DNA from: Lachnospiraceae bacterium
GTDB lineage: Bacteria; Bacillota; Clostridia; Lachnospirales; Lachnospiraceae
Length of the DNA stretch: 64,000 nt
Direction of reading: 5' to 3'
Assembly (NCBI GenBank): GCA_910574285.1
Contig: CAJTAL010000016.1
Location: 1-64,000 of the forward strand
Shown: positions 41,435-49,892 of the stretch, one piece after another
Layout: each line of letters starts with the position of its first letter
How positions within the stretch are numbered: position 1 is the first letter of the stretch
The notes under the pieces: generated by a model
What the model saw: only the letters and a program-made list of their open reading frames with translations
Told to the model about the DNA's origin: nothing
Databases searched by the model: none
Made by a program: the position numbers and the translations under genes

Positions 41435-42301
41435 TTAAATCAACCTCCGTACCGTAACAATACTTGAATAAGTGGCCGGCAGTATCCCGATTCCTCTTGC
41501 GCTGTTGATTGCATTTACGATCTGCCCGTTTCCCATATAGATTCCCACGTGTCCGCTGTAGAGGATAATGTCGCCCGGTATCGCCTGATCATAGCTGACC
41601 GGTGTGCCCACATGCTCCATATCCCACGTGGTACGCGGCAGGCTGACGCCGAAGTGCGCAAACACCGACTGAACAAATCCTGAACAATCCGCACCGTTTG
41701 TAAGGCTTGTCCCTCCCCACACGTAGGGGTTTCCTATAAACTGACAGGCAAAATCGACAATCGCCTGCCCGCTGCCCGCTTTTGCCGCTGCCTCTTCCGC
41801 CAATCTGGCCTCTTCTTCTTCCTTGGATTCGGCATAAGTAAACACTTCTTCCCCGTTCTCTGCATCAGAATTTCTCACCATCTCCTGTGCTTTCTGTTCT
41901 GCGTTATTTCCTATAATAATATATTCAGAATACACATAGCCAGTGACTTCGCCGGACTGAACCTTGGTCCATTCACCCACCGGACCAAGGATCTTCGCGG
42001 CATAATCGGGATACAACTTGCCCACCCATTCGCTTTCCGTCGTCGGTTCACTCCTGATATAGAGAAACGACTGGACGTTGGCGAATGCCATATCTAAATA
42101 CTCACCCTTCTCTGTCGGCACCAGATACTCTTCTACCGCAATCTCCTCTTTCGCATTATAACAATTATTCAATACTTCTTCGATTCCCATCTGCGGCATT
42201 ACATCGTCGGCCGGATCATCTGCATATGCCGTGGCAGGAAATGCCGTTATAGCTCCTGCCGTAGTAACTAGGAACAATCCTTTTTTAAGAATAGAATCCA
42301 T
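41435..42301 (-). CDS. Secreted NlpC/P60 endopeptidase with SH3 domain
   Basis: 288 residues: signal peptide (KKGLFLVTTAGAITAFPATAYA, cleavage near residue 27), a bacterial SH3 domain at about 68-130 (QSFLYIRSEPTTESEWVGKLY ... EYIIIG), a charged linker and a C40 peptidase domain. The catalytic Cys is in NGADCSGFVQSVF and the His in GHVGIYMGNG, with a third polar residue near INAINSARG. Such enzymes cut D-Glu-diaminopimelate bonds in peptidoglycan. It is transcribed alone and ends at a strong terminator. Confidence 0.9.
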   Translation of the reverse strand: MDSILKKGLFLVTTAGAITAFPATAYADDPADDVMPQMGIEEVLNNCYNAKEEIAVEEYLVPTEKGEYLDMAFANVQSFLYIRSEPTTESEWVGKLYPDYAAKILGPVGEWTKVQSGEVTGYVYSEYIIIGNNAEQKAQEMVRNSDAENGEEVFTYAESKEEEEARLAEEAAAKAGSGQAIVDFACQFIGNPYVWGGTSLTNGADCSGFVQSVFAHFGVSLPRTTWDMEHVGTPVSYDQAIPGDIILYSGHVGIYMGNGQIVNAINSARGIGILPATYSSIVTVRRLI

Positions 42302-42503
42302 AAACTCCCTCCTTTATGTTTTCTTATCTTTCGTAAATATTACAGAATTGTTACATATGTTACGTTATTATTATATCATTCAAACTCCACATGTCAAGCC
42401 TGTTTATGCATGAAATATTCGTCATTTTCCATGTATATTCTTCCATATCTATCATTATTTGGAAGTATAATTATTACAAATTGTTACATAATTAAATTAA
42501 ATG

Positions 42504-42549
42504 TTGACAGATGAAATGTCCTGTTTTATACTGATTATAATAATTATTA
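42504..42549 (+). promoter_or_regulatory. Promoter and PerR-type box of the Fur-family gene
   Basis: TTGACA (42504-42509), 17-nt spacer, TATACT (42527-42532). Overlapping the expected start site is TTATAATAATTATTA (42535-42549), which matches 13 of 15 positions of the Bacillus PerR box TTATAATNATTATAA. Autoregulation is likely. Confidence 0.6.
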
Positions 42550-42610
42550 CTATTATTATTCTTTTATTTGCAGACTTTTGCTTCAAGTCAATTCCTCACT
42601 GCAGACAATA

Positions 42611-42675
42611 AGGCATAAGATTGAGACATAAGATTAGGACATAAGATTGAGGCATAAAATTGAGGCATAAGATTG
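42611..42675 (+). repeat. 13-bp tandem repeats in the perR leader
   Basis: Five consecutive copies of AGGCATAAGATTG with single changes and 12-14 nt lengths, between promoter and ribosome site. Confidence 0.85.
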
Positions 42676-42706
42676 AAGCGACATTTGATCAGAAAGGAGT
42701 ATCCGG

Positions 42707-43141
42707 ATGGCAAACTTAAAATACAGCCGGCAGAGAGCCGCAATAAAAGAGTATTTATCCCACACTTACGGACATCCTACAGCCGATACCGTATATCTGC
42801 ATATCCGGAAAGAATTTCCGAATATCAGTCTTGGTACTGTATACCGTAATCTGAACCTGCTAGCCGATATGGGAGAAGCCATTAAGATCTCTACTCCCGA
42901 AGGCGGGGACCGCTTTGACGGGCGGACCGCCCCCCACTACCACGTCGTATGCAGCAGATGCAGCCGTATCTTCGATCTGGAGCTGGACGAGCAGCATATA
43001 CATTCCGTCAATAAACTGGCCAACTGCCATTTCGACGGAACTATCACTTCCCATAGCGCTTTATTCTACGGGATTTGCCGGGAATGCGAGTCAGACACTC
43101 CGCATAAAACGATTGTCTATAAAACTCAAAATAATGATTGA
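42707..43141 (+). CDS. perR: PerR-like Fur-family peroxide-responsive repressor
   Basis: 144 residues. A winged-helix domain (SRQRAAIKEYLSH, ISLGTVYRNLNLLADMG) precedes the metal-sensing region GDRFDGRTAPHYHVVCSRC, whose D-x-F-D/H-Y-H arrangement is that of PerR rather than Fur. Two CxxC pairs (CSRC, CREC) make the structural zinc site. PerR represses peroxide-defence genes until its iron site is oxidised. The gene is followed by a rubrerythrin gene with its own operator-like site, supporting this assignment. Confidence 0.85.
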   Translation: MANLKYSRQRAAIKEYLSHTYGHPTADTVYLHIRKEFPNISLGTVYRNLNLLADMGEAIKISTPEGGDRFDGRTAPHYHVVCSRCSRIFDLELDEQHIHSVNKLANCHFDGTITSHSALFYGICRECESDTPHKTIVYKTQNND

Positions 43142-43185
43142 CAACTATTACCAATTATGCTAAATTAATATTAGTAATCATTACT
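43138..43185 (+). promoter_or_regulatory. Promoter and operator candidate of rubrerythrin gene
   Basis: TTGACA overlaps the perR stop (43138-43143) with TAAATT 17 nt on. The perfect palindrome AGTAATCATTACT at 43173-43185 has Fur/PerR-box character and lies at the expected transcript start. Confidence 0.5.
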
Positions 43186-43230
43186 GATATTGATGAATAA
43201 ATCATATAATAAGAAAAGGAGAGATTTGCT

Positions 43231-43773
43231 ATGAAAAAATTTGTATGTACAGTTTGTGGTTATGTTCACGAGGGAGATTCAGCTCCTGAGAAATGCCCGG
43301 TATGCGGCGTAGGCGCGGACAAGTTCAAAGAGCAGGCTGGCGAGAGAGAATGGGCCGCAGAGCATGTTGTTGGAGTTGCTAAGGGCGTTAGCGAAGATAT
43401 CGTTGCTGACCTTCGCGCTAACTTCGAAGGCGAGTGCTCAGAGGTTGGTATGTATCTTGCAATGGCAAGAGTTGCCCACAGAGAAGGATATCCGGAGATC
43501 GGTTTATACTGGGAGAAAGCTGCTTATGAAGAGGCTGAGCATGCTGCTAAATTCGCAGAGTTACTTGGCGAAGTTGTAACAGACAGCACTAAGAAGAACC
43601 TTGAGATGAGAGTTGACGCTGAGAACGGCGCTACTGCTGGTAAATTTGATCTTGCAAAACGTGCTAAGGCTGCGAACCTTGATGCGATCCATGATACAGT
43701 TCATGAGATGGCAAGAGACGAGGCTAGACATGGAAAAGCTTTCGAGGGTCTGTTGAAGAGATACTTCGGCTAA
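43231..43773 (+). CDS. Reverse-type rubrerythrin (peroxide reductase)
   Basis: 180 residues with the rubredoxin Fe(Cys)4 domain at the N-terminus ([10 protein letters not shown] ... CPVCGVGAD) and the diiron domain after it ([26 protein letters not shown]-type, [15 protein letters not shown]). This order is that of reverse rubrerythrin, an NADH-dependent peroxide and oxygen reductase of Clostridia. Codon use (GCT/GCA, GAG, AAG rich) differs from most neighbours, as expected for a highly expressed gene. Ribosome site AAAAGGAGAG; a strong terminator follows. Confidence 0.92.
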   Translation: MKKFVCTVCGYVHEGDSAPEKCPVCGVGADKFKEQAGEREWAAEHVVGVAKGVSEDIVADLRANFEGECSEVGMYLAMARVAHREGYPEIGLYWEKAAYEEAEHAAKFAELLGEVVTDSTKKNLEMRVDAENGATAGKFDLAKRAKAANLDAIHDTVHEMARDEARHGKAFEGLLKRYFG

Positions 43774-43802
43774 GAGGAAACTTGCGTAATATAAGGGTTT
43801 TT

Positions 43803-43840
43803 AAGAGGAATGGGTGGACAAGCGCTCATTCCTCTTTTTT
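43803..43840 (+). terminator. Terminator of rubrerythrin gene
   Basis: AAGAGGAATG and CATTCCTCTT (10-bp perfect stem, 14-nt loop) followed by a T-run. Confidence 0.85.
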
Positions 43841-44064
43841 GGTTGTTAACACCTTTTTTACATTCTCATGTGTCATGATTGTAGCATGGAAAATAGCAAA
43901 AGTGGATACATATCATTAAAGGTGTCATCAACATTTGTGTCACGGTTAAATAGTTACAATCCCAGTATTTTCAAAGGTTTTTGATATATATAATTACTCA
44001 TATCACTTCCTTTCATTTTAATATATATGAAAAAGAGATACCGAAGTACCTCTTAATCATCAAC

Positions 44065-44292
44065 CTATGCAACTTTCGTATAATTGATTACTGAAATCTC
44101 CTGCATGAGCTGTTTGGCTGTATTTACTAATTTCTCTAATTGGCGTGCGGTTTCATCTGAATAATACTTTGCGCCGCATTGCTCACATTCTTCACAGGGG
44201 ACATTTTTCACAATAATCACACATCCTTTATAATTTACTACATGGGTCGTGGTAGATTCGATTAAATCGTTACATTTACAATACATACACAT
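44065..44292 (-). CDS. YgiT-type zinc-finger antitoxin
   Basis: 75 residues. Two CxxC pairs (CMYCKC near the start and CEECEQCG near residue 35) and the helix TARQLEKLVNTAKQL match the zinc-finger half of MqsA/YgiT antitoxins. It is directly behind the DUF4258 gene with no gap and is presumably the antitoxin that represses the pair. It has no C-terminal HTH domain. Confidence 0.8.
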   Translation of the reverse strand: MCMYCKCNDLIESTTTHVVNYKGCVIIVKNVPCEECEQCGAKYYSDETARQLEKLVNTAKQLMQEISVINYTKVA

Positions 44293-44604
44293 CTATTTCT
44301 TCCTCCTTGTCTTTAAATCTTCCATAAACTTTATAGTATTTGGATAATATGCTGTTATGATATGAAGAACTTCATCATCATAGCCAACAACGGTGTGCAA
44401 TACTTTATGATGAATAACATATCCAAATATCAAACAACTTGGATGTGGAAAATCATCAGGATAATCTTCTATGATTTCACCAGACATAATACAGTTACCG
44501 ACATCATCTATGCTAATATCTCTTTCCTGCATACGTTCAAGGCAATGAGTAGACCATTTTATTTTTGCTGTACGGTATAGGTTCTGAACAATTTCTATAT
44601 TCAT
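44293..44604 (-). CDS. DUF4258 family toxin-like protein
   Basis: 103 residues from ATG 44604 behind AAAAGGAGA; a 16-residue in-frame extension upstream lacks a ribosome site. It shows the DUF4258 pattern: KWSTHCLERMQERDISIDDVGNCIMSGEIIEDYPDD and HTVVGYDDEVLHIITAYYP, a BECR/RelE-like small RNase fold proposed for this family. Paired with YgiT it forms a type II toxin-antitoxin module. No frame damage is seen. Confidence 0.8.
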   Translation of the reverse strand: MNIEIVQNLYRTAKIKWSTHCLERMQERDISIDDVGNCIMSGEIIEDYPDDFPHPSCLIFGYVIHHKVLHTVVGYDDEVLHIITAYYPNTIKFMEDLKTRRKK

Positions 44605-44617
44605 GTTGCGTCTCCTT

Positions 44618-44812
44618 TTATTGGGAATTGTCGAAAGTTCCTTTTTGCGCATTACGGTTTTTTGCCGCTAATCGGAATGCTTTTTCCATTGCAGGCGTAA
44701 GTTCGGGAGAATCCTCATCGAATACAATTTCTCTCTTTGTCGCTTCTTCTATCTGCTTGATTTGATCTTCTGTTGGTTTTTGTTTTCTATCCAAGGTAAC
44801 TGTCCTTATCAT
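44618..44812 (-). CDS. Small antitoxin-like protein
   Basis: 64 residues, acidic middle (KREIVFDEDSPELTPAMEKAFRLAAKNRN). Its ATG overlaps the ancestral stop of the HEPN gene (ATGA), so it belongs to the same operon, and it ends 14 nt before the DUF4258 gene. I recall similar short proteins beside toxin genes but cannot name a family. It could be an orphan antitoxin or the regulator of this cassette. Confidence 0.5.
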   Translation of the reverse strand: MIRTVTLDRKQKPTEDQIKQIEEATKREIVFDEDSPELTPAMEKAFRLAAKNRNAQKGTFDNSQ

Positions 44813-45251
44813 AGTAAATGTTCCTCGTTTTTGTCTTGCTTTGCTCCTTCCAGATATTTTGTGGCTAAAGTTAGAAGCTGTTCTGCTGTTTGTATCTGTT
44901 GTGCTGTGATTTCTTTCGAAGCTATATAAAATGTATCATAATCGCTTGCATGGCGGATTTCTTCTGCTGTTATAATCTTTCTGCCAAGTTCTTTAGGGAA
45001 AATTTCTGTGTGGATATATTCTTATTAAAATAACCGATTGTATCTTTGTGTCGTTTAAAAGAAATTCCTTCTTTTGCAAGAACGGCACAAATCGAATGAA
45101 AGATACTATAATAGGCTCTGTTATTTGCGGCGCGGAGTTGTTCAGATTCATAGGTCAGCTTTGCGGTATCTAAATCTTCTTTGGCAGTCTGTAAACGATA
45201 TCTTGCTATATCCATTTGAGTGCCGATATCAATTGAATCAGGCTGTTTCAT
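44809..45251 (-). pseudogene. HEPN-domain toxin gene, frameshifted
   Basis: The first 83 or so codons encode a HEPN protein (YRLQTAKEDLDTAKLTYESEQLRAANNRAYYSIFHSICAVLAK, with the R-x4-6-H-like core around RAANNRAYYSIFH). A one-base loss near 45018-45030 (AATAAGAATATATCC) shifts the frame and stops it at 44970. Restoring one T reads on as IFPKELGRKIITAEEIRHAS to a stop at 44809 that overlaps the next ATG. The full ancestral protein would be about 147 residues. The 5' end overlaps the MNT gene by 14 bp. Confidence 0.75.
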
Positions 45252-45579
45252 ATAGCGTTACCCCCTCTTTGTGAACATTTCTATAAAATGGATAGGCAGA
45301 AACCCAATATTGGAAATGCTCTATATTCTTTACTATTGGCATAATCCAGATATCATGTTCTACATTATATTGAAATCCGAGTTCTGATAGAGAATCCAAA
45401 TAAGAATCTAGCTTTTCATCTGGTAAATCTACTAGAATCATGATATCTATATCAGAATCTTTTGTATAATCCCCACGCGCATAAGAACCATAGAGAATCA
45501 CACTTTTTAAATGTGAACCATATATCTTCCGTACTTCCGTCAAATATTGAAGTAATAGTGATTGGACTTTTTGTGGCAT
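45238..45579 (-). CDS. MNT-type nucleotidyltransferase antitoxin
   Basis: 113 residues with the minimal nucleotidyltransferase motif SVILYGSYARGDYTKDSDIDIMILVD (GS..RG...SDID). MNT proteins of HEPN/MNT modules neutralise the HEPN RNase, in studied cases by adding AMP to it. The gene is intact while its HEPN partner is frameshifted. First gene of the five-gene cassette. Confidence 0.85.
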   Translation of the reverse strand: MPQKVQSLLLQYLTEVRKIYGSHLKSVILYGSYARGDYTKDSDIDIMILVDLPDEKLDSYLDSLSELGFQYNVEHDIWIMPIVKNIEHFQYWVSAYPFYRNVHKEGVTLYETA

Positions 45580-45599
45580 GAGTTTCCTCCTTAAATATT

Positions 45600-46257
45600 C
45601 TATGATTGATATAGCTTGTCTATTTGCTCTAAAACTTCATCCGTTATCGGTACACCATGTTTTTTTGCAACTGCTTCAATAACCTTTTTTAATCGTACTT
45701 TTTATTTTTGGTATAACTACTGTAATCTATTATGTTCATTGCATGGTCATATGTTACATAAATGCCTTTGCCTGTTAGCTTGCTGACATAATACTCCAAT
45801 ACATAACGTTCTATCTCTGGTGTCACCAGATATTGTAATTCTCTGCCTTTTAAGCCAAACTTACTAACAAGCGTATTGAGTTTGCTTTTTTTAACTTGTA
45901 CTTCGATTCTAAGAAAATTATAATCTGTATCAGGGTCACATTCAAGCTGTCTTTTTCTAATTCCGTTTGCTTATGGTAAATATTGATATTAATATGTGGG
46001 TCTTGGTAACCGCTAAACATATTAGCTGTATTTATGGATAAGGAAATAATATAATAATGTGTAAAGTCGTTATCTTCTTGTACTTCTGTCTTAACTTCTT
46101 TACGTTTAAATTTGTATAAACGAATTGCGGCAAAACCTTTGTCGGAGTAAGTTGTAGTAAACCAATAGTAACGATAGTATCTTAGTTTTAAAGAACGAAT
46201 GATTTCATTAAATGTGTCTCTTGAAATCATTTTTGATAATTCAAATGTATGTACCAT
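45600..46257 (-). pseudogene. Decayed gene of unknown function, two frameshifts
   Basis: From ATG 46257 (near AGGAAAAG) an open frame of 135 codons begins MVHTFELSKMISRDTFNEII. It stops early, but a shift in the A-run near 45885 continues as KLNTLVSKFGLKGRELQYLV, and a second shift in the A-run near 45690-45700 continues as VRLKKVIEAVAKKHGVPITD to a stop at 45600. Together about 218 codons. I do not recognise the family; the position in a decaying island suggests a mobile-element gene. Confidence 0.55.
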
Positions 46258-47041
46258 TTTCTTTTCCTCCGTAAGAGTATAGAATAATCATACCACATAT
46301 GACTAAATAAAGCACGTATTATCCTGACTAGATGTCTATTGAAACCAACCGTATCTTAAGTGGTCTGACGACCAGTAAACCCAGTATTTATAAGGCTTTC
46401 AGGACATGCACCCCCCCCCTCTACACCCCTGCTCTACTGCCTAACGGCATATCTATAGTATATCCTGCCTGATAAGACTTATTGTGCTAGATTTACTATG
46501 TTATGTCTTACATGTATAGGTGTGGTGGCTGTATATCTTTTAAAGTCATTGCAGGCTGTTGTAATCTGGAATCTACTCTATCTGGCATGAAATAGGAACA
46601 AGAACAATGAGACTTTTTATATCGGTTGTATCTGGATACTACTGAAATCCAGATGTCGATTAAACGGACATCCGAACTATTATGGAAAATAACAATGCTA
46701 ATAACAATTGTACGATAATAGACAAAATAGCAGGAGTACGTCACGGACTGCTTTATCTGAATGATCCTATCAGGTATAATGGCACTGGGCACTTTTGGTG
46801 TAGAAAGAGTAGGTGATAGTATGGTAAATGAAAATACAATCATTAAACAAACTATTGAAGCAGAGAATAAAATAAATGAATCAACCACTGTTTGCGCTTT
46901 GTTTTCTTCTTCCAAAGGAAATAGTTTTTTGCTTTAGTGTTAATATGAGTGTTAAAAGTTATGACTATATGTCTGTCGAAACTGTTCGTAAAATGGCATA
47001 AAAAAAGAACGGTACAAACCGCTCCAACCCTTGCTATTACG
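46258..47041. other. Gene-free stretch in the mobile island
   Basis: About 780 bp without a convincing gene. It contains a run of nine C at 46411-46419 and CCCAGTATTTATAAGG (about 46379-46394), which resembles CCCAGTATTTTCAAAGG at about 43963. Two short plus-strand frames (46780-46936 and around 46330-46460) are too short and irregular to support. Confidence 0.4.
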
Positions 47042-48259
47042 CTATTTCATGCTATTTAAGTTAGCTCTTAAAATATCTACACCCTGCTTGGAATTACCCA
47101 GATAATACTTCTGTGTAACATTGCTTGAAGCGTGCCCCATTTGATTACATAAGATGTGCATGGGCGTATTCATCAAAGCAAGCCTTGTCTCGTAGGTGTG
47201 CCTTAGATAATGATATTTAAAAATAATACCGTGCTGTGCTTTTATCTTCTGTGTATGGTACTTCATGGAGTTGACGGTCTGTATCTTTCCTTCATCCAAT
47301 GAATTGACAAGTTCCAGACTGGATATCTTCTCTTTTCCCATATCGGAAAGCATTGTTTGATTCTGCTCCCTCTGTTCTGCCAACTCTACCATAATTTTAT
47401 CTCTGTGCCGCTTTAAAGATAGAAGATACTCCTTTAGTGGTATAGACATGACAATATCACGTCTGGCATTTCTGGTCTTTAAAGATACTAACTTGATTAC
47501 GCCGTTCTGGTACTGCATTTGTCGGTCTATCTTGATAATATCCTTGTCAAAATCAACATTGCACCATTTTAATCCATAACATTCATTGATACGTAAGCCG
47601 CAATACTTCCCCAACATGAAAGCTGTTTCAGCATTGGTATCTTTGAAGTATCCCGACAGTGTTATCATCTGTTCATCCGAAAAGGTGACAATATCGGTAT
47701 CTTCATCAATTTTCATTTTTGGCATATGGATTTTGGTGTCCTTATTCTTACAGAGTTTGTCGTACTGCTCTGCATTTAGATAATTACGTGAATAGGCTTG
47801 ACCGAAGATAAGATAAAATACCTTTAGAAATGATTCTGTATAGCTGTATGCTCTATTTTCGTTGTAATACAGTTCTGCAAGATAATCATTGATTTCAGCG
47901 ACAGAAATATCATCTACATAACGTTTACCAAATTTAGACTTGATATGGTTATTCCATAAGCTGTCTTGTTTCTTAATAGTTACATACGCCTTTCCTGCTC
48001 TCCCGAACTCGCAATATTCATCATAGACTTGTTGTACTGTAACACGTACTGTTTTGGATTTTACAAGTTGGGAATTGCGCTCCTGCTCTATCATTGTTCG
48101 TCTTGCTTTTACTGCGGACGTTTTTGTTTTATATGGGTTTCCTTGTTCATCAAGATTTCGTTTTCACTCTACTCGTTTATTATTTACAACAATCGCATAG
48201 CGGAAACCCCAATATCCATTTTTTAGTTGATATAAGCCTGTGTCATTAAGTTTTGGCAT
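47042..48259 (-). pseudogene. Tyrosine recombinase (integrase), nonsense mutation at codon 32
   Basis: ATG 48259 with CAGGAGG upstream starts MPKLNDTGLYQLKNGYWGFR, continues to a TGA at 48166-48164 (probably an ancestral TGG) and reads on without shift to 47042, 405 codons in total. The catalytic domain is intact: R in GKYCGLRINECYGLKW, HLR-like KYHYLRHTYETR, H in NQMGHASSNVTQ and the nucleophile Tyr in KYYLGN. A downstream start at 48094 could give a truncated protein missing the arm-binding domain. It marks the integration module of the decaying island. Confidence 0.8.
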
Positions 48260-48278
48260 TTTGATAACCTCCTGTGTG

Positions 48279-48466
48279 TCATGAAAGTGGCACGCATGAA
48301 GAGGTCTCCGTCGTGTTCTCATCTACCGGTTCTTCCTCCGGATTGTCCAAAGCGTCCAGCAGGGCAGGGAACCCTTCCGTCTTGCGGCCGAAGATAGATT
48401 TTGTCTTCAGGGCGTTTTTCTCGATCTCTTTTTCCAAGAGTTTCTTTAATTCCTCATTTTCATACT
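48279..48466 (-). pseudogene. Truncated reading-frame remnant (possibly IS66-like)
   Basis: About 61 codons without a proper start: NEELKKLLEKEIEKNALKTK, then SIFGRKTEGFPALLDALDNP and an acidic tail. The phrase FGRKTE after a coiled coil recalls the N-terminal region of IS66 transposases, but the match is only from memory. Cut on both sides. Confidence 0.35.
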
Positions 48467-48562
48467 ACCTCCTCCTCAAGTTCAACCGTTTGAACCAATT
48501 GTGTTTTACCATTATCATATATTGCTGTCAATCATATATTCAATTCGAAAAGACGTGATCAC

Positions 48563-48625
48563 ATGCCAATGCCACAGGAACGCATTTATACATCAGAAGA
48601 CTACTGGAACCTTCCAGAAAAATAA
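48563..48625 (+). pseudogene. Uma2 N-terminal remnant
   Basis: Twenty codons, MPMPQERIYTSEDYWNLPEK then stop, match the first residues of Uma2 (DUF820) proteins. It directly precedes another truncated Uma2 gene, so it is a leftover of a tandem pair. Confidence 0.55.
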
Positions 48626-48653
48626 CACTTAAATCAAGAAGGAGGTTTACACC

Positions 48654-48992
48654 ATGGCTTTACCACAACGGTTTACCTATACACTTGACGATATCTACGC
48701 CCTCCCCGACGGCCAGCGGGCGGAGCTGATCGACGGCCGGATGTATATGATGGCACCGCCGAATGCAAGACACCAAGACATTATTTTTTCATTATCAAGA
48801 AAAATTGCAGACTATATTGATGCTAATAAAGGCTCATGCAAAATATATCTTGCCCCTTATGCAGTATTTTTAAATGCTGACGACAAAAACTATGTCGAGC
48901 CCGATATATCTGTTATCTGCGATAAAGAAAGCAGAGGGCTTGACGCACTTTTTACCGTTTTTTCAAGGCTCTTAGAAAATCGAGAATATTAA
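48654..48992 (+). pseudogene. Uma2 family endonuclease, C-terminally truncated
   Basis: 112 residues from ATG 48654 behind AGAAGGAGG. The N-terminal two thirds is Uma2-like (YTLDDIYALPDGQRAELIDGRMYMM, APYAVFLNADDKNYVEPDISVICD, including the PD and the start of the PD-(D/E)XK core). After VICDK the sequence departs from the family and stops; the second half of the nuclease core (normally about 70 more residues) is missing. Not expected to be active. Confidence 0.75.
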
Positions 48993-49099
48993 TTTTTAGT
49001 TAAAGTTTATGATTCGTATTTCCACAAGTACAGTACTATGATAGAATTAAGGAATAAAAATGTGATGATGCACCAGAATATCAGAAAAAGGACTTGCTT

Positions 49100-49756
49100 A
49101 TGGGAAAATTAAGATTCAAGACATTACGGGAAGAGGTTGCGGAAGAGATCCGGCTTAAGATATTGAATCAGGAACTGACTCCGGGTATGCGGATTATTGA
49201 ACAGGATCTTTCAGATGAACTCGGGGTAAGCCGCGGTCCGATACGGGAGGCGCTCAGGCAGTTGGAGCAGGAAGGAATGGTTGAATATACACGGAATGTG
49301 GGATGTTCTGTGCGGGAAGTAACGATGCAGGATGTCTATGAGACGTACCTGCTTCGTTCTAATTATGAGATCCTGGCGGTTCGTTTGTATGAAGCAAAGT
49401 TTACGGACGAAGAGATCGCCAGGATGGAAGAAGCTGTGGAACTGATGAAGAATCTTACGATAGAGAATTATAATAAGGTAATCACCTACGGATGCATGCT
49501 GCATGCCGTGATCATCGAGAAGGCGGGGCTTGCCCGTCTGTCAAAGGCATGGTCCGATCTGGAATACGGCGAGATATTCAGTTGTAACGCAGGCTATACG
49601 GATAAGCAGTCGGTTATCCGCCGTCAATATCCCATTCACAGAGAACTGGTTGACGTCTGCAAGACTCGGGATGTAGAGAAGATCTGCAAGGCAATTTCGG
49701 ATCATTATATGCTGACGGTAAAGCGTCTTGAGAGAGACGCCGAAAAAAATGCCTGA
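49100..49756 (+). CDS. GntR family regulator (FCD type)
   Basis: 218 residues from ATG 49100 (AAAAGGA 7 nt upstream; a TTG at 49094 is less likely). Winged-helix domain with LREEVAEEIRLKILNQELTPGMRIIEQDL and GVSRGPIREALRQLEQEGMV, then a helical FCD ligand domain. Such regulators respond to small carboxylates. No metabolic operon is adjacent, so its targets are unknown. It lies just outside the decayed island. Confidence 0.88.
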   Translation: MGKLRFKTLREEVAEEIRLKILNQELTPGMRIIEQDLSDELGVSRGPIREALRQLEQEGMVEYTRNVGCSVREVTMQDVYETYLLRSNYEILAVRLYEAKFTDEEIARMEEAVELMKNLTIENYNKVITYGCMLHAVIIEKAGLARLSKAWSDLEYGEIFSCNAGYTDKQSVIRRQYPIHRELVDVCKTRDVEKICKAISDHYMLTVKRLERDAEKNA

Positions 49757-49892
49757 CGGGCAGGTATTCATTTCTGCGCCGGATATTTGCCGGCTGCCGC
49801 AGGGCATTTGTTTGGTTTATGTCTGCGAGGGATGAATTGTGGGAAAAATAATGATAAAGATATATTTTTGTATTTGAGCATGGAGGGAAAGC

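Noticed and set aside
46508-46915. 135-codon minus-strand frame in the decayed island
   Set aside because: No ribosome site, odd composition and no recognisable domain.
48274-48558. 94-codon plus-strand frame
   Set aside because: Antisense to the truncated remnant whose residues look protein-like; the plus-strand translation has no domain.
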